Made by a program: the position numbers and the translations under genes. From Dipteris shenzhenensis (lineage: Eukaryota; Polypodiophyta; Polypodiopsida; Gleicheniales), in the NCBI GenBank assembly GCA_047967505.1, contig CM106539.1: DNA of 64,000 nucleotides. One strand, written 5' to 3'. Shown piece after piece: positions 21,388 to 33,239 of this stretch. Numbering within the stretch: the stretch's first letter is position 1; each line of letters starts with the position of its first letter. The notes below the pieces were generated by a model. The model searched no databases, was not told the DNA's origin, and worked only from the letters and a program-made list of their open reading frames with translations.

Positions 21388-22285
21388 AGTATGAGCATGG
21401 AGGGAGAGAACGTAGAGAACATTCTCCCACAGGATCCTCCCCAACCAAAGGAACCTCCACTTCAAGAGGATCCAAAAGCCGTTGTTGTGCCTCAAGAGGC
21501 TGATTTAACAGACCAGCTAAATCACACCGAGGCTTAAGCTATCTTGCAGGTGCAAAGAGAGATGCTAGGAAGGGACGGGCTAGGTATTTTCACCACTGGT
21601 CCAGTGGATGACGACACCATGCAAGGTGATCCGCTCTCTCTTTATCAAGTACAAAGGCTTTCTCCATCAGAGTTCATAAGAAACACATTGTTTCTTTGAT
21701 CCGAAAATGCTAGAAATAAATATGCACAGAGCAAGTTGTCAGACTTGCTACACAAAACCCTTGCCCACATCCTTCTCCATCGATTCATAGAGGTGGAAGA
21801 AAGCATCCCCAACAACCAACAGATACCCATGTTCTTCATTCAGCAGGTGCATGTCTACGACATCTTGCATCGATGTGTGGATTGGAACAACAAGCATCAC
21901 TTGTCAGGAACAAGGACATCCTACAAAGTGCCAGTGAGCAAGAACAGAGAACAGAGACCCCATGTCTCTAAGGCCTCGCGTGCTAACTCCCCAAGCACAT
22001 AGTGATCTTGTTGACTTGGCAACCTCTACCATACCTCTCCGTCAATAGGGTGTTACTATTGAGGAGTTACAAGCTCATCTTGCAACTCAAGCCAAAGAGA
22101 TCGAGAACTTGCAAGCATGCATACACATGTTGGAGGTTGAGCTTGCACACTACATACATACTTTTGGAGACTTGGATGCTGCTATGGATATTGACACATT
22201 TGATTTTCAGGACCTTACCAATATAGATTCGTAGGGTGCAGGACCAAGCACTCAGGGAACGGTAGACGTGGGACCTAGTGCATAA
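21388..22285 (+). pseudogene. Unknown coiled-coil protein, interrupted by nonsense codons
   Basis: From ATG at about 21390 one frame runs about 200 codons: a Pro/Glu-rich N-terminus, then a helical region (LSDLLHKTLAHILLHRFIEV). It has TAA near 21536 and TGA near 21698, where Gln and Arg would fit. After a frame change near 22000 it continues with a heptad-rich coiled coil (IEELQAHLATQAKEIENLQA) and ends GPSTQGTVDVGPSA-TAA (22283-22285). TAGs within this second part, near 22048 and 22231, also look like former Gln codons. A TTTTTTAG acceptor-like site precedes the start. Family unknown; it may be an extra ORF of a retroelement. Confidence 0.4.
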
Positions 22286-24415
22286 TTATGTAAACTTCAT
22301 ACATAGCTTTGTAATACTCTTCCTCAAATATAATGATATGGACTAAGTGCATAATGTGGACTGATGTGGATTAAGTGGTTGGAATTGATTAGGTGGTTTA
22401 AGTTGTTACAAAAATTATATTTCTAATATTATATCTTGCTTAGGACATTATTATTTTAGTCAAGTGTGACTATACGCCTGATTAGCTTGTGTTTTACCAT
22501 GCTAGATGGACGGTATTGTGGGTGATTTCATGTTAATACTGATGTCGCTAATGTTATTGGTATTGTGCTTGATTATTGTGCTTTGAGCGTGGTTATGTTG
22601 GGATCGATTGATTCGATGATTTGTTCAATCAATTGTTATTAACTAATGTAACTGGTAGCTTGAGTACAAGTGATGGAGCTCATAGCAAGGATTGGAGTTA
22701 GTGCGAGGGTACCGATCGAGGTGTCGCACAGTGCATTATTTATGGCCATAGGCCAATTTTGTATTTCTTTATTATTGCAAGTTTGAGCAATATATTTTGG
22801 AGTGGACATAATTCAATTTTGGGCCCAAAGATGGCTATGTAAAGCAAATCCCTCATTTTGAAAGAGAGGGATAATTTTGGCTCCTTGTGCTCTAATGAAA
22901 TATCATAAATACTCTAGATGAGGAAGCATGAGCCACTCATCTAGGGGGGGGAGATTGTACCCAGTCTACTATTGTTTTCATGGTGTGATTCGTGTTCTTC
23001 TTCTCCAATTAATTAAGTGGTGAATTTTGTGTGGAAGAGTTTACCTTTTTGGTTTCAATAGTATTGGACCTTTGGTCATGCTCTTGAGGAGGAAGAAAAA
23101 AAACGAATCTCCCTTGTGTGGAAATTGAAAGAGAGAAGTCTTGTGGAGGATTCAAGAGGACTTCTTGACACTTATGTAGAATCAAAGTTCATGGGAACTT
23201 TGACTGGGAAGAATAATTGTTGCCTATTTGATTTTACTGCATTAACTTCTGTCCACTACAAGTCGAGAGCCAAATTTAGCTCCGTGAAGTAGCCGCCATC
23301 AAATCTATCTGTAAAACCATGTGCTACGTATAGTGTCCGCTAGTCTGTCTTGGCCCGTGCACCCTTTCTCCTCTGCTTGCATGCCCGTCTGCGGACTCTA
23401 CACACTATGCCCCCTCATCTCGTCACACGTAGTCCACTGCCTCTCCTAGCTCTTTAGTCTGTCATGCACAAACTCCTCTATTGCCAAGGCCCCAGTAGCC
23501 CTCCTGTAGGCTGCAACAAAGGCCATGGAGACCTAGAGTACTCTCCTCTCTGCCTCAGGTGCCAAAAACTCAACCCATCACCTTCGTGACCTGTGCCACC
23601 CTACATCGTTGCCCATAGCCTTGCATTAAAATAGCATTGCCATTCAATCTGCCAATGGCACCAGTTTTCCTTGCTCTCACCCACACATGTGCCCATTCAG
23701 AGCCCTCTGCCAGGTTTACCTTTGTACATAACCTGCGTAGCCCACCTACTGCAGCTTTGCGCACCTGTTTATCTCCACCCCAATGTGTAGCTACTAGTCC
23801 CTATAGTCATAAAGGCACATAATTCAAAGCATTGGCTTCGTTGTTACTCTGACAGTTCAAGGAAATGAAGGCGACATCACGAAGCATTTCTTTCCATCTT
23901 TCTACAAAGTCAAAGGTTCTTTGACAATTAAATAGAAGGGTCAAGTTATAAGACTCAAAGGCTTCTATTCAAAAAAGGGAAAAAAAAAAGGGAGAAAAAA
24001 AAGAAAGAGCCCAAATGTTCTCAAAGAAAGACGTTTTTGGCAATCTACAACACACAAGTGCAAGGCCACTCCCGACCAACAAAGGCAAAAAAAAAGCGCA
24101 GCGGATTTTGAGAAAGCTTGAATCAACAAGGCAATTTGGAACCACGAAATCACTGTGCAATTAATTGGAGAGCGGTCGAGCACAAAGATGACTACAAGTG
24201 ACATCATCAATCACATATCTCCTACTCTAATCTTTCTACATCTGATCAAAGAGCGAGATAAGTGATTTCTTTGGCTTTATATTTCATACACTTAGTATCA
24301 TCCGCCATCCGTTTCTTATCATACATTCAAATTACACTTCAATCCGTTTAAATTTTCATAAACTTAGTAACCTTATTTCTCTCCGCTTCACTCTATTTGT
24401 ATTTATCGCATTATC
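22286..24415. other. Non-coding region, possible LTR
   Basis: A purine run GGGGGGGGAGA at 22947-22957 followed by TTGTACCC looks like a polypurine tract next to an LTR start. A sequence loosely like a tRNA-Met primer site (TAGTATCATCC) lies at about 24294. The interval between could be a 1.3-kb LTR, but I found no second copy in the window. No gene recognised in 22286-22946. Confidence 0.25.
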
Positions 24416-25863
24416 ATGGCAAATCAGCCATAACCACCTACACTCCAAGAGCAGTTACATGCACTTCAGGCATAGTTGGCCAATGAGCATGAGCATAGGG
24501 AGAGATTGGAAAAGAAAATCAAGGTAAGAAAAGAAAGAGGCATTCATCTGACGATGAGTCATCCGACGATGGTTTCAAAGATGATCCTATTATCAAGACA
24601 ATCAAAGCCACATTGAGAGCATAGAATTCGAGAAAGGGGAGTAAGATAAGTAGAAAAGCTTTCTCATTTCAAAATTTTGATGGAAAGAAAGAAGCACACA
24701 CTATCTTGTCTTGGATCAGTTAGCTAGATGATTATTTTTCAAGGGAGAAATATAAGATTAAATGTGCTGCAAATCATTTAGTGGAGAGTGCTGCACTTTG
24801 GTGGAACATCACTAAGCATAGTAAAAGCGACCAAAGTCTTTTCAAAAGCTCATCAAGAGAGATTTCCTTCCCACAATTAAAAGCAAAAACCAGACAACAG
24901 TGGGATGCTTTTAGGCAATTCGATAAAGAGACAATCTCCACATACACTGATAGGTTTTGGTAAATGTTGATCCAGTTATAGTCCTTATAGAAAGTGAGTG
25001 AGCGAGATCAACAAAGAAAGTATGTGGCAGGTCTAAAGTCTAAGTTGAGAGCCAAAATTAACATGTTTCATCCTTGTTCACTAAACTCTATGATTTCTCT
25101 TGCAATTAATTATGAGAGGAAGAATGGGATCCCAAAGGAAGGGAAAGATTTGGAATGGCATGTACCCTTCCATAAGAAAAGGAGGTTTGATAAAAAGCCC
25201 TTCTTTAAATCTAAAACTAGTTCTATTCCACAGAAGACAGATTCTTCTTTGAAACCGAACGGTGGAAATTTTTCGAAGAAAGAAATAAGGTGTTTCAAGT
25301 GCAATAAGGTGGGACATATTGCAACAGAATGTCCCAAAAGAAAGAAGATCCTACCAGAAAAAGTGCACATGATGGAGAACGAAGCAGCCAAGCAAGAGGG
25401 AAGTAAGTATAATTGTCATGCTCTTCTGAAAATGAAAGGTTTCATTAATGTTAAAGAGGTTGTTATTCTACATGACGATGGTAGTACACATGATTTCATT
25501 TCAGAAAGAGCCTTAGCAAAGCTAGACCTAGAGTCATTCCCATCTAGCTATAAAGTCAAAGCTGCTTTTACCAAGACAAAGTATAATTGCACTAGAGAAC
25601 TCAAGAATCTTGAAATTTCAATTAAACCTTACAAGGATAGACGAGACTTTCTAGTGGCACCCCTACAGGGAGTTGATATCATCTTAGGAATGCCATGGAG
25701 ACATCGATATAATCCTAAGATAGATTATGATTCACATCAGATGTGGATTGAGAAGGACAAACAAGAAATATGTCTGAAAAGTTCTATGAACCTGAGATCA
25801 GTCCTTTACTCACCCATACACAAGCCAAGAGAGCAATTAGGAAACATGAGAAGATGTATCTGA
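24416..25863 (+). pseudogene. Gypsy gag-protease region
   Basis: The gag reading frame can be followed from ATG 24416 with several TAA/TAG stops at likely Gln positions (near 24429, 24470, 24720, 24961). From 24994 the frame is open for 289 codons. It encodes the end of capsid, a basic stretch and a CCHC zinc knuckle (CFKCNKVGHIATEC, about 25291-25332). The aspartic protease follows: LHDDGSTHDFISERAL, in which the second residue of the D-S/T-G triad is Asp instead of Ser/Thr. It ends DIILGMPWRHRYNP, the conserved C-terminal flap region. The frame ends at TGA 25861-25863. The product would package RNA and process the polyprotein in a live element. Confidence 0.8.
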
Positions 25864-26059
25864 TTTTGGTGAATACGGTAACAGCTACTTAGCCAAACAC
25901 TAAGCGTACATACCAAAAGTTTCTTTCTCAATTTTTTGATTATTTCTTAGAGGATCTACCGCCTGGATTACCCTATTCTCGACCTGAAGATCATAGGAGA
26001 GAAATCCTATCGAGCAATACTCCACCTTGCAAAGCTCCTTATAGAGTCAACTAGCTAGA

Positions 26060-27295
26060 GCAAAAGGAAATTCAAAAGCAAGTGGAGGAACTAATAGAGA
26101 GAGGATTGATAAGACCTAGTAGTTCTCCTTATGGAGCACCTGTCTTATTAGTCAAAAAGAAGAATGGAACCTATGAAATGTGCATAAGACTACCTTGCAC
26201 TAAAGAAAATCACAGTGAAGAACAAATACCAATCCCTAGGATTGATGATCTTCTACACAAATTAAAAGGGGCCAAGGTCTTCAGTAAGATAGATCTCAAA
26301 TCCGACTATCATCAAGTTTGTATGGTAGAAGAGGATATATACAAGACTACTTTTAGAACTCAAACGGGACATTATGAATTCCTAGTTATGCCTTTTGGGC
26401 TAACTACTCTAGCCACTTTTAGTAGAATGATGAACTGAATCTTTCTTAAACATCAAGATTGTGTGGTGGTATTTTTCAATGATATTCTGGTGTTTAGCAA
26501 AGACATTGAGGAGCTTAAGGAACATCTAAAGCTAGTCTTTTCACTCTTGAAAGAAAATCAATTCTACATAAATCCTAAAAAGAGTAGTTTCTTTCAAGAT
26601 CAAATAGAGTATTTGGGTCACATAGTATCCGCCGATGGGATTCAAGTAGATCCCCAAAGAAGATTGAATGCATAGTCACATGGCCTAAACCCCGAGATAT
26701 ACATGAATTAATATCATTCTTGGGATTGTGTAGCTTTTATAAAAAGGTTGTCAAGAATTTCGCATACATTGCACATCCATTGACAGACCTTCTTAGAAAA
26801 GCTAAGCATCTCTTATGGACCGAGCATCAAGATAAATCTTTTTCAGCTTTGAAAGAAGCTCTCACAAAAGCTCCTATGTTGCAACTACCTGATTTCTCTA
26901 GACCATTCTTTGTAGTTGTAACCAATGCTAGTGGATATGGAATTGGAGCCGTGCTTATGCAAGATGGACATCCTATAGCATATGAGAGTCGAAAATTAAA
27001 ACCAGTAGAATACAATTATAATACATATGATAAAGAATTAACCGATGTTGTGCATGTCTTATGAATTTGGAAACATTATTTGACGGGAGCTGAGTTTCTT
27101 ATCAAAACCGATCAGCAAAGTATCAAGCATTTGTTGACTCAGCCACTAATATCCCCCGATAGGCACATCAAGTGGGCATCATTTATATAGAGTTTTCAGC
27201 CCATGATTCAGTATCAGCCTGAAAAAGAAAATGTAGCTACTGATGCTCTTAGCAGAAAGCCAAGTATTAATCACATCACTGCTGTAGAGACCTAG
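26060..27295 (+). pseudogene. Gypsy reverse transcriptase-RNase H region, catalytically dead
   Basis: The RT N-terminus reads [20 protein letters not shown], then [11 protein letters not shown] and a stop (TGA near 26436). The active-site box is VVFFNDILVFSK, so the F-x-D-D motif has become F-N-D. A one-base slip near 26660 is followed by ISFLGLCSFYKKVVKNFAYI. RNase H begins FFVVVTNASGYGIGAVLM, with the first catalytic Asp of T-D-A-S also replaced by Asn. It continues YNTYDKELTDVVHVL, then stops, and ENVATDALSRKPS near the end. Both Asp-to-Asn changes need a single G-to-A. Confidence 0.85.
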
Positions 27296-28640
27296 CCTTT
27301 CGAAGGTATGAAGAATTCTTATCAAGAGGATCCAGATTTTTCCGATATATGGAACAAATTAGAGAATAATAATTGGAATCCTATGTTGGACTATTCATGC
27401 AATGATGGATACCTCTTTTATCAAAAGAAATGATGCATCACTCGACCCTTTAGACAAATTGTAATGGAAGAAATGCACCAACCACCATATATGGGACATA
27501 GGGGAGTGACTGCCACTTTACAAGTGATAGCAAGAGAATTTCATTGGCCTACTATAAGAAAAGATGTGGCTAAGTTTGTAGCTGAATGCATCACTTGTCA
27601 GAAGATCAAGAGTTACAAAGGAAAGACCCCGGGATTGCTAATGCCTTTACCTATTCCTACGCAACCTTGGGAGCAAATATCCATGGATTTCATACTCATT
27701 TCATAACAGGTTTTCCTACTATAGTGAATCAAAATGATATGATATGGATGATAGTAGATCGCTTTAGTAAGCAAGCTTGTTTCATCCCATGCAAGAAGAC
27801 TTTAACAGATCAGCAAGCTGCACATTTATTCATCAGGCATATCTTTGTTCATCATGGCTTGCCATGTCTAACCAAGATTCGAAGTTTTGCAGTAATTTTT
27901 GGACTGCATTATTTCATAATCTAGGCACTAAGTTAGATTTCTCATCAGCTTTTCATCTAGAATCGAATGGACAAACTAAAGTCACAACTAGTACTATTCT
28001 GGACATGTTAAGAGCTTATGTGGGAAGTCAACCAAAGACTTGGGACAAATATCTCCACCTCTTACAATTTGCTTATAATAATACCCTCATTCTGCAACTG
28101 GAAGAGCACCCTTTGAGATCATCTATGGGAAAGTTTTACCTATTCCTATCACACGATTGACCCACACGATTGACCCATAGAGTGGAGGTAGTAGATGCAT
28201 TTACCCATGACTATCAAAATATTCTCAAAGAGGTTCGAGAAGCCATTGCAATAGCTCAAGATAAGTACACAAAACAAGCTAATAAGAAACGGAAACACAT
28301 ACTTCTTAAAGAAGGTGATTATGTACTTCTTCGAATTGAGAAAAGAAGATTGAAGAGTGTTGAGAAGTGGCTAGTAATCAAGATGTCCCCTCATTTTTAT
28401 AAACCTTTCAAGGTGATTCAAAAAATCAATGATCTAGCTTATAGGCTTCAATTACCTGTGATAATTGGAAAATACATAATTCTTTTCATATCAATGTCTT
28501 GAAGCCCTTCAAAGGACCTTTACCTATACATCTAGTTTATGAAGAGGCTCCATTGATTTGTATGTACACTATAATACTAGAGCACAAAGCAAGAGTTCAA
28601 TCTGGGTCCTCCTTTTATGCCTTTCCTAGGCCAGCCTTTA
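27296..28640 (+). pseudogene. Gypsy integrase region
   Basis: The zinc-binding HHCC domain is represented by the GHRGVTATLQ and CITCQKIKSYKGKTPGLLMP blocks (about 27490-27640). The core follows as WEQISMDFI, a frame change, then MIVDRFSKQACFIPC, FVHHGLPCLTKI and, after a second frame change, HLESNGQTKV. The C-terminal part has KRKHILLKEGDYVLLRI and FKVIQKINDLAYRLQLP (about 28290-28460). A VLKPFKG-type end follows near 28490-28515. A weak chromodomain-like tail (ILEHKARVQS) may follow; this is uncertain. No 3' LTR was recognised. Confidence 0.8.
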
Positions 28641-28732
28641 ATGGCTAATTACCCAACTAAAAATTGGGAGACATTAAGGAACAATGCCTAACTAATTCAG
28701 CTAAGGTGCGGCTAATCTAGAGCTCTTAATAT

Positions 28733-29890
28733 AGGTTATTTTAAGGCCTTTTCAAAGTATTGTGGCCATTGGATCCCATTTGCATGACTAGATGACCACC
28801 GAGGCATTTTTTGTACCATCAAAGAGAATGCATGAGCAAAAACAACAAAATGTTCAGTATTGAACATGCAAATGGGACCCAATGGGCATTATAATTTTCA
28901 AAGGCCTCAATATTGATGATTTTAAGGCCCTTGCAAAGTATTGTGGCCATCAGATCCCATTTTATGACTAGAAGACCAACAAAGCATTTTTTATACCATC
29001 AAAGAGGATGCATGGGCAAAAAGAAGGAAATGTTCACTATTGACCATGTAAATGGCACATGATGGCCATAAAATACTTTTCACAAGACTCAAAATAGGCT
29101 CTTTTAATGCCCTTGAAAAGTATCATGTCCATAAAGTACCATTTGCATGACTAGAAGACTATCGAGACATTTTTTGTACCACGCATGGGCAAAAACAAGG
29201 AAACATTCATTCTTGACCATGAAAATGGGACTGGATGGACATGATACTTTAAACGGGATTTAATATAGGTTATTTTAAGTCCCTTGCAAAATATTATGGC
29301 CATCAGGTCCCATTTTATGACTAGAAGACCACTGAGGCATTTTTTTGTACTATAAGAGAACGCACGGTCGAAAACAAGGAAATGTTCAATCTTGACCATG
29401 AAAATGGGACTAGATGGCCATGATACTTTTCATGGGCCTCAATATATGTGATTTTAATCCCCTTGAAAAGTATCATGGCCATCAGGTCCCATTTTCATGA
29501 CTAGAAGACCATCGAGGCATTTTTTTATACCATCAGAGAGGACGTGTGGGCAAAAACAAGGAAATGTTCATTATTGACCATGCAAATGGACCCAATGGCC
29601 GTGATACTTTGAATAGGACTCAATCTAGGTGAGCTTAAGACCCTTGCAAAGTATCATGGCCATCAGGTCCCATTTGCATGACTAGAAGACCAAAGACCAC
29701 TGATGCATTTTTTTGTACCATGAGAGAGGATGCATGGGGGGAAAAAAGGAAATGTTCACTATTGACCATGCAAATGGAACCCGATGGCCATGATACTTTG
29801 TACAAGCCTCAGTATAGGGGTATTTAAGGCTCTTGCAAATTATCATGGCCATCAAGTCCTATTTGCATGACTAGAAGACCGCCCAAGCAT
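28733..29890. repeat. Tandem array of about 6.5 palindromic units (170-188-bp period)
   Basis: Unit starts lie near 28733, 28917, 29091, 29261, 29440, 29620 and 29808. Within each unit a left arm close to CAAAGTATCATGGCCATCAG, then GTCCCATTTGCATG, is inverted about 95 bp later as CATGCAAATGGGACC, then GATGGCCATGATACTTTG. Arms are about 38 bp with few mismatches. The loop contains ATGACTAGAAGACCA and GAAATGTTCA(C/T)TATTGA. So each tandem unit is itself a long fold-back. Confidence 0.9.
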
Positions 29891-30439
29891 ATGTTTGAGG
29901 CATGGTGAAAAAGTGATACGGACCCTTTTAAAAATGCATTTTTCTTACACCAAATGCAATAACACCTAGCAAGAATCTTTGTATGTTAATTATAGGACTG
30001 CCAACCTTCATCTCATTTCGCAAATGAATGCCAAACATGGCCATGGAAAACCAACATCATGGACCCGCTACGAACCCTAAAACAATGCTCATAGGTTTCA
30101 AAACTTCACAATCCATTTCATGCTATCATCTTTTAAAGTCTATCTAGACCTAGAACAGGGACAAGCATTTAAATTTTGAGACCTAAAGAAAAATAAAACC
30201 CAAGTAATGTAAAGACTTTTTTTATGCTAATATTGACGGTAATATCGATGCTAGCGAGCTAAAACTTCGATCCCAAATCGTATCACTTTCATTCTTGTCT
30301 CCCATCCTTACACTAATCCTCCATATTCTTGAACCATTTCCACACCTTCCAAGCACCTCTCCACAACTAGGGATGACCACTAGACCTTGCAAGCATCCAA
30401 GATTTGAAGTATTGTACTAGGTATGTTGGTTTTGTTTGG
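29891..30439. other. Spacer without a recognised gene
   Basis: Follows the palindromic array. Contains the end of the last unit's right flank and AT-rich DNA; no motif identified. Confidence 0.35.
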
Positions 30440-30835
30440 TTTTCTCAAGTTTTTCTTTTTTAAACCCTTGCCTTTCCCCTTTCCCTTCCCCTTCCCTTTC
30501 CTTTCCATTCCTTTTCCTTCCCTTTCCCTTTCCCTTTCCCTTTCCCTTTCCCTTTTCTTCTCTTTTCTCCCTTCCTTTTTCCCCTTTCTCCCTTCTCTTT
30601 TCTCCTTTTCCTTCTCCTTTCTCTATTCTCTTTTCTCCCTTTCCTTTTTCCCCTTTCTCCCTTCTCTTTTCTCCCTTTTCTCCTTTCTCTCTTTTCTCCT
30701 TCTCTTTTTCTACCTTTCCTTTCCCCCTTTTCCCTTTTCCTTCTCCTTCTATTTTTTCCATCTCCTTTTTTATTCTCTCTTCTCCTACTTTTCTTACTCA
30801 TTCCTTCTTTTAATCTTCTCTTTTATCTGAATTTC
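30440..30835. repeat. Pyrimidine-rich low-complexity tract
   Basis: About 400 bp are almost entirely C and T on the plus strand (TTTCCCTTTCCC, TTCTCCCTTTTC variants). Long open frames on both strands encode only Lys/Gly/Glu or Phe/Pro/Ser runs and are artefacts of composition. Confidence 0.9.
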
Positions 30836-30861
30836 CCTAATCTTCTTCTAATCTTCTAGTT

Positions 30862-31520
30862 CCCCCTCCCCTTCCCTTTGTTTTGAAATGAATGTATGTT
30901 TAATTAATTGAATTTGCAATGCTTATAGGATTTATGAATGTATGCTTTTTGGATATAGGCTTTATGCATATGCTTCAAGCCTATATGCATACGCTTAAGG
31001 GGATGCATATAGGCTTCAAGCATATGCATATGCATATGCTTAAAACTTTAAAGATTTATGCATATGATTCATTAGATGCTTCCCCTCCCCTTTCCTTTGT
31101 TTCAAAACGAATGTATGTTTAATTAATTGTTTTTGCAATGCTTATGGGCTTTATGAATGTATGTTTTTTGTATGCAAGCTTTAAGCATATGCTTCAAGCC
31201 TATATGCTTAAAGCTTTAAAGATTTATGCATATGATTCAATAGATGCTTCTCGTCCCCTTTCCTTTGTTTCAAAATGAATGTATGTTTAATTAATTGTTT
31301 TTGCAATGCTTATGGGCTTTATGAATGTATGTTTTTTGTATGCAAGCTTTAAGCATATGCTTCAAGCCTATATGCATATGCATAAAGCTTTAAACCTTTA
31401 AGCATATGCATATGCTTCAAGCCTATATGCTTCCCCTCCCCTTCCCTTTTTTTCCCCTATAGGCTTTATGGATGTATGTTCTTTTGGATATAGGATTTAT
31501 GCATATGCATTTAAGTCAAC
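30862..31520 (+). repeat. Minisatellite with GCATATGC palindromes, about four copies
   Basis: Units begin with a CCCCTCCCCTTTCCTTTGTT-like block near 30862, 31082, 31250 and 31431. They continue GAATGTATGTTTAATTAATT, CTTTATGAATGTATG and alternating AAGCATATGC / GCATATGCTT elements. Copy lengths vary (about 165-220 bp) because of different numbers of the short palindromes. Confidence 0.8.
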
Positions 31521-32116
31521 ATTAAAATCTTATATGCAATTTTTACTGAGTGGGGGGAATTCTTCAATGAACAATGTGCCAAAGCAACAAACCCTTCACC
31601 ATTGTCCTCCTTGAAACCTTCTCCTTGTATGGAAAAGATTGCACATGATATCTTTGTCTCATTGTAAACATTGACCTCTAGAGCATATGCATATGCTTAA
31701 AGCCATCAAACCTTATGCATATGCTTGAAGGATGCTGAGCAGAGGATCGAGTGAAAAATTTAAATAACCTCTCCCATTTTATTTTGTGAAGGATGGTGAG
31801 TGGAGGATTGAGTGGAAAGGGTTAAAAGAGGCCCTCCACTAATAGTACTACCTCAGGTAGTAGTCTTGCAAATTACTCACGGAGCCACTAGGGAAAAACT
31901 TCTATGTGAGTTTGAGGACGTGAGGCACTGAGTGTCGGGTCCATTGGGCTCCATAGAGATCTCCCAAGACACCACCCAAGGTGGAGCTAGGGAGAGAGAG
32001 GGCCATCGTCAATGTAGATGCTCTAGTTCTAGTACAGATAGTTTTGTTGGGGGAGTCAAGTAGACTCCCAAACTTCCACTACCCTCCCCTATGAGACTAA
32101 TAGTGAGTTTAAAATC
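31521..32116. other. Spacer without a recognised gene
   Basis: Contains a short direct repeat of GAGTGGA(A/G)GAT(T/C)GAGTGGAAA type at 31740-31820. No gene. Confidence 0.35.
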
Positions 32117-33029
32117 ATGATGGATTCTAAGGGTAGCCAGGTTATTGACAGAATGCATGGGCTTGTCTCCTCTGAATTCAAGAGGGTGGTGATGGATTTC
32201 TGCACACAGCCATAGAAAATAAAGGACTATATCCTTAATCAATTGCAGTCATAGTTCCCCATGCCATTTGAGGAGTTCGAGTTCAACAATCATTGGATGT
32301 TGAACAAAATGGTTGTTGTGCTAAAGTCACAAAAAGATCAAATCCACAAGAAGGCAAAGGCTAGGGTATCAAAGCCTATGATTAAAATATCCTCAGAAAT
32401 ACGATCAACAAAAGAAGGCAATCCAACTTGAGCTCTAGTGACAGGGCCCACTTTGAACATCGAAAGATTATATAATTGTGAAAAAAGAATTAAAGGATCC
32501 TCAGAAATACGATCAACAAAAGAAGGCGACGGCTTTGAGGAAGAGTAAAGTGGGCCAATCCAACTTGGGCTCTAGTGATACGGCCCACTTTGAACATTTT
32601 TTTGTAAGTACCTCTTCTTTCACTCTTTTGATATGTAATTTTGGTAGCATGTCAATCTTTAAAACTAACATATATTCTTGTAATGTTGGAATATGAAAAT
32701 GGGCCAGGAATGTATGGAAGTGGAATTTAGGTATGCATACAATAACAATACGGAAGCTCTAATGGACCTACTTGCATAGAGAGGAGAATTTGTACCCTTG
32801 CTCAATGTGAGCCCTTACTATACCCATTTTGTTCAAATGCTCTCAAAGATATGTACTAACCATGCAAATTGTGTACCGGTTGGTTGAACAGGAGGCTGGA
32901 AATGAGTTCTTGAATGAAGCCCACCAAGAGAATGGAACACGTGGAGAGGGCATAGGAGGTGATGATAGTCGAGATGATGAAGAAATTGGGAGTGGTGACA
33001 AGGATGAGAGAAGCAATGAGGAGGACTAG
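32117..33029 (+). pseudogene. Unknown protein remnant with acidic C-terminus
   Basis: From ATG 32117 the frame reads GSQVIDRMHGLVSSEFKRVV, then QPxKIKDYILNQLQSxFPMP with TAG where Gln would fit (near 32210 and 32249). Next come a Lys-rich part and a segment duplicated at 32388-32596. The last piece (about 32870-33029) ends in a strongly acidic tail (GGDDSRDDEEIGSGDKDE). The overall organisation, with a basic helical body and acidic tail, recalls plant DNA-transposon accessory proteins, but I cannot name the family. Confidence 0.35.
32388..32596 (+). repeat. Imperfect direct duplication
   Basis: The segment CCTCAGAAATACGATCAACA, then AAAGAAGGC ... CCCACTTTGAACAT, occurs at 32391-32462 and at 32499-32597. 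The second copy has about 28 extra bases (CGACGGCTTTGAGGAAGAGT and following). The shorter copy looks like a deletion derivative. Confidence 0.75.
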
Positions 33030-33201
33030 TTTTTATCCATTTGCCCATTGGTGATGGCCATACAAAGATAGTGCAGACTTGTATATAGAATTTATAGGCA
33101 AATTTTGACCTCAAACGATGTAATAGGACAATTTGTACTTAACAAAATGTAAACAATACAATGCAATGGCCACTATAATGTAATATTGACCTTTATATGA
33201 A

Positions 33202-33239
33202 AGGGCAGATTTGGGCTTGGCCAAGCCCAAATGTGCCCT
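33202..33239. repeat. 38-bp loop-free palindrome
   Basis: AGGGCAGATTTGGGCTTGG is followed with no spacer by its inverse CCAAGCCCAAATGTGCCCT, with one mismatch. The centre lies at 33220/33221. Confidence 0.85.

Noticed and set aside
30417-30830. Open frames of over 100 codons on both strands, rich in Lys/Glu/Gly or Phe/Pro/Ser
   Set aside because: They lie wholly in a C/T low-complexity tract; absence of A and G on one strand removes stop codons by composition.
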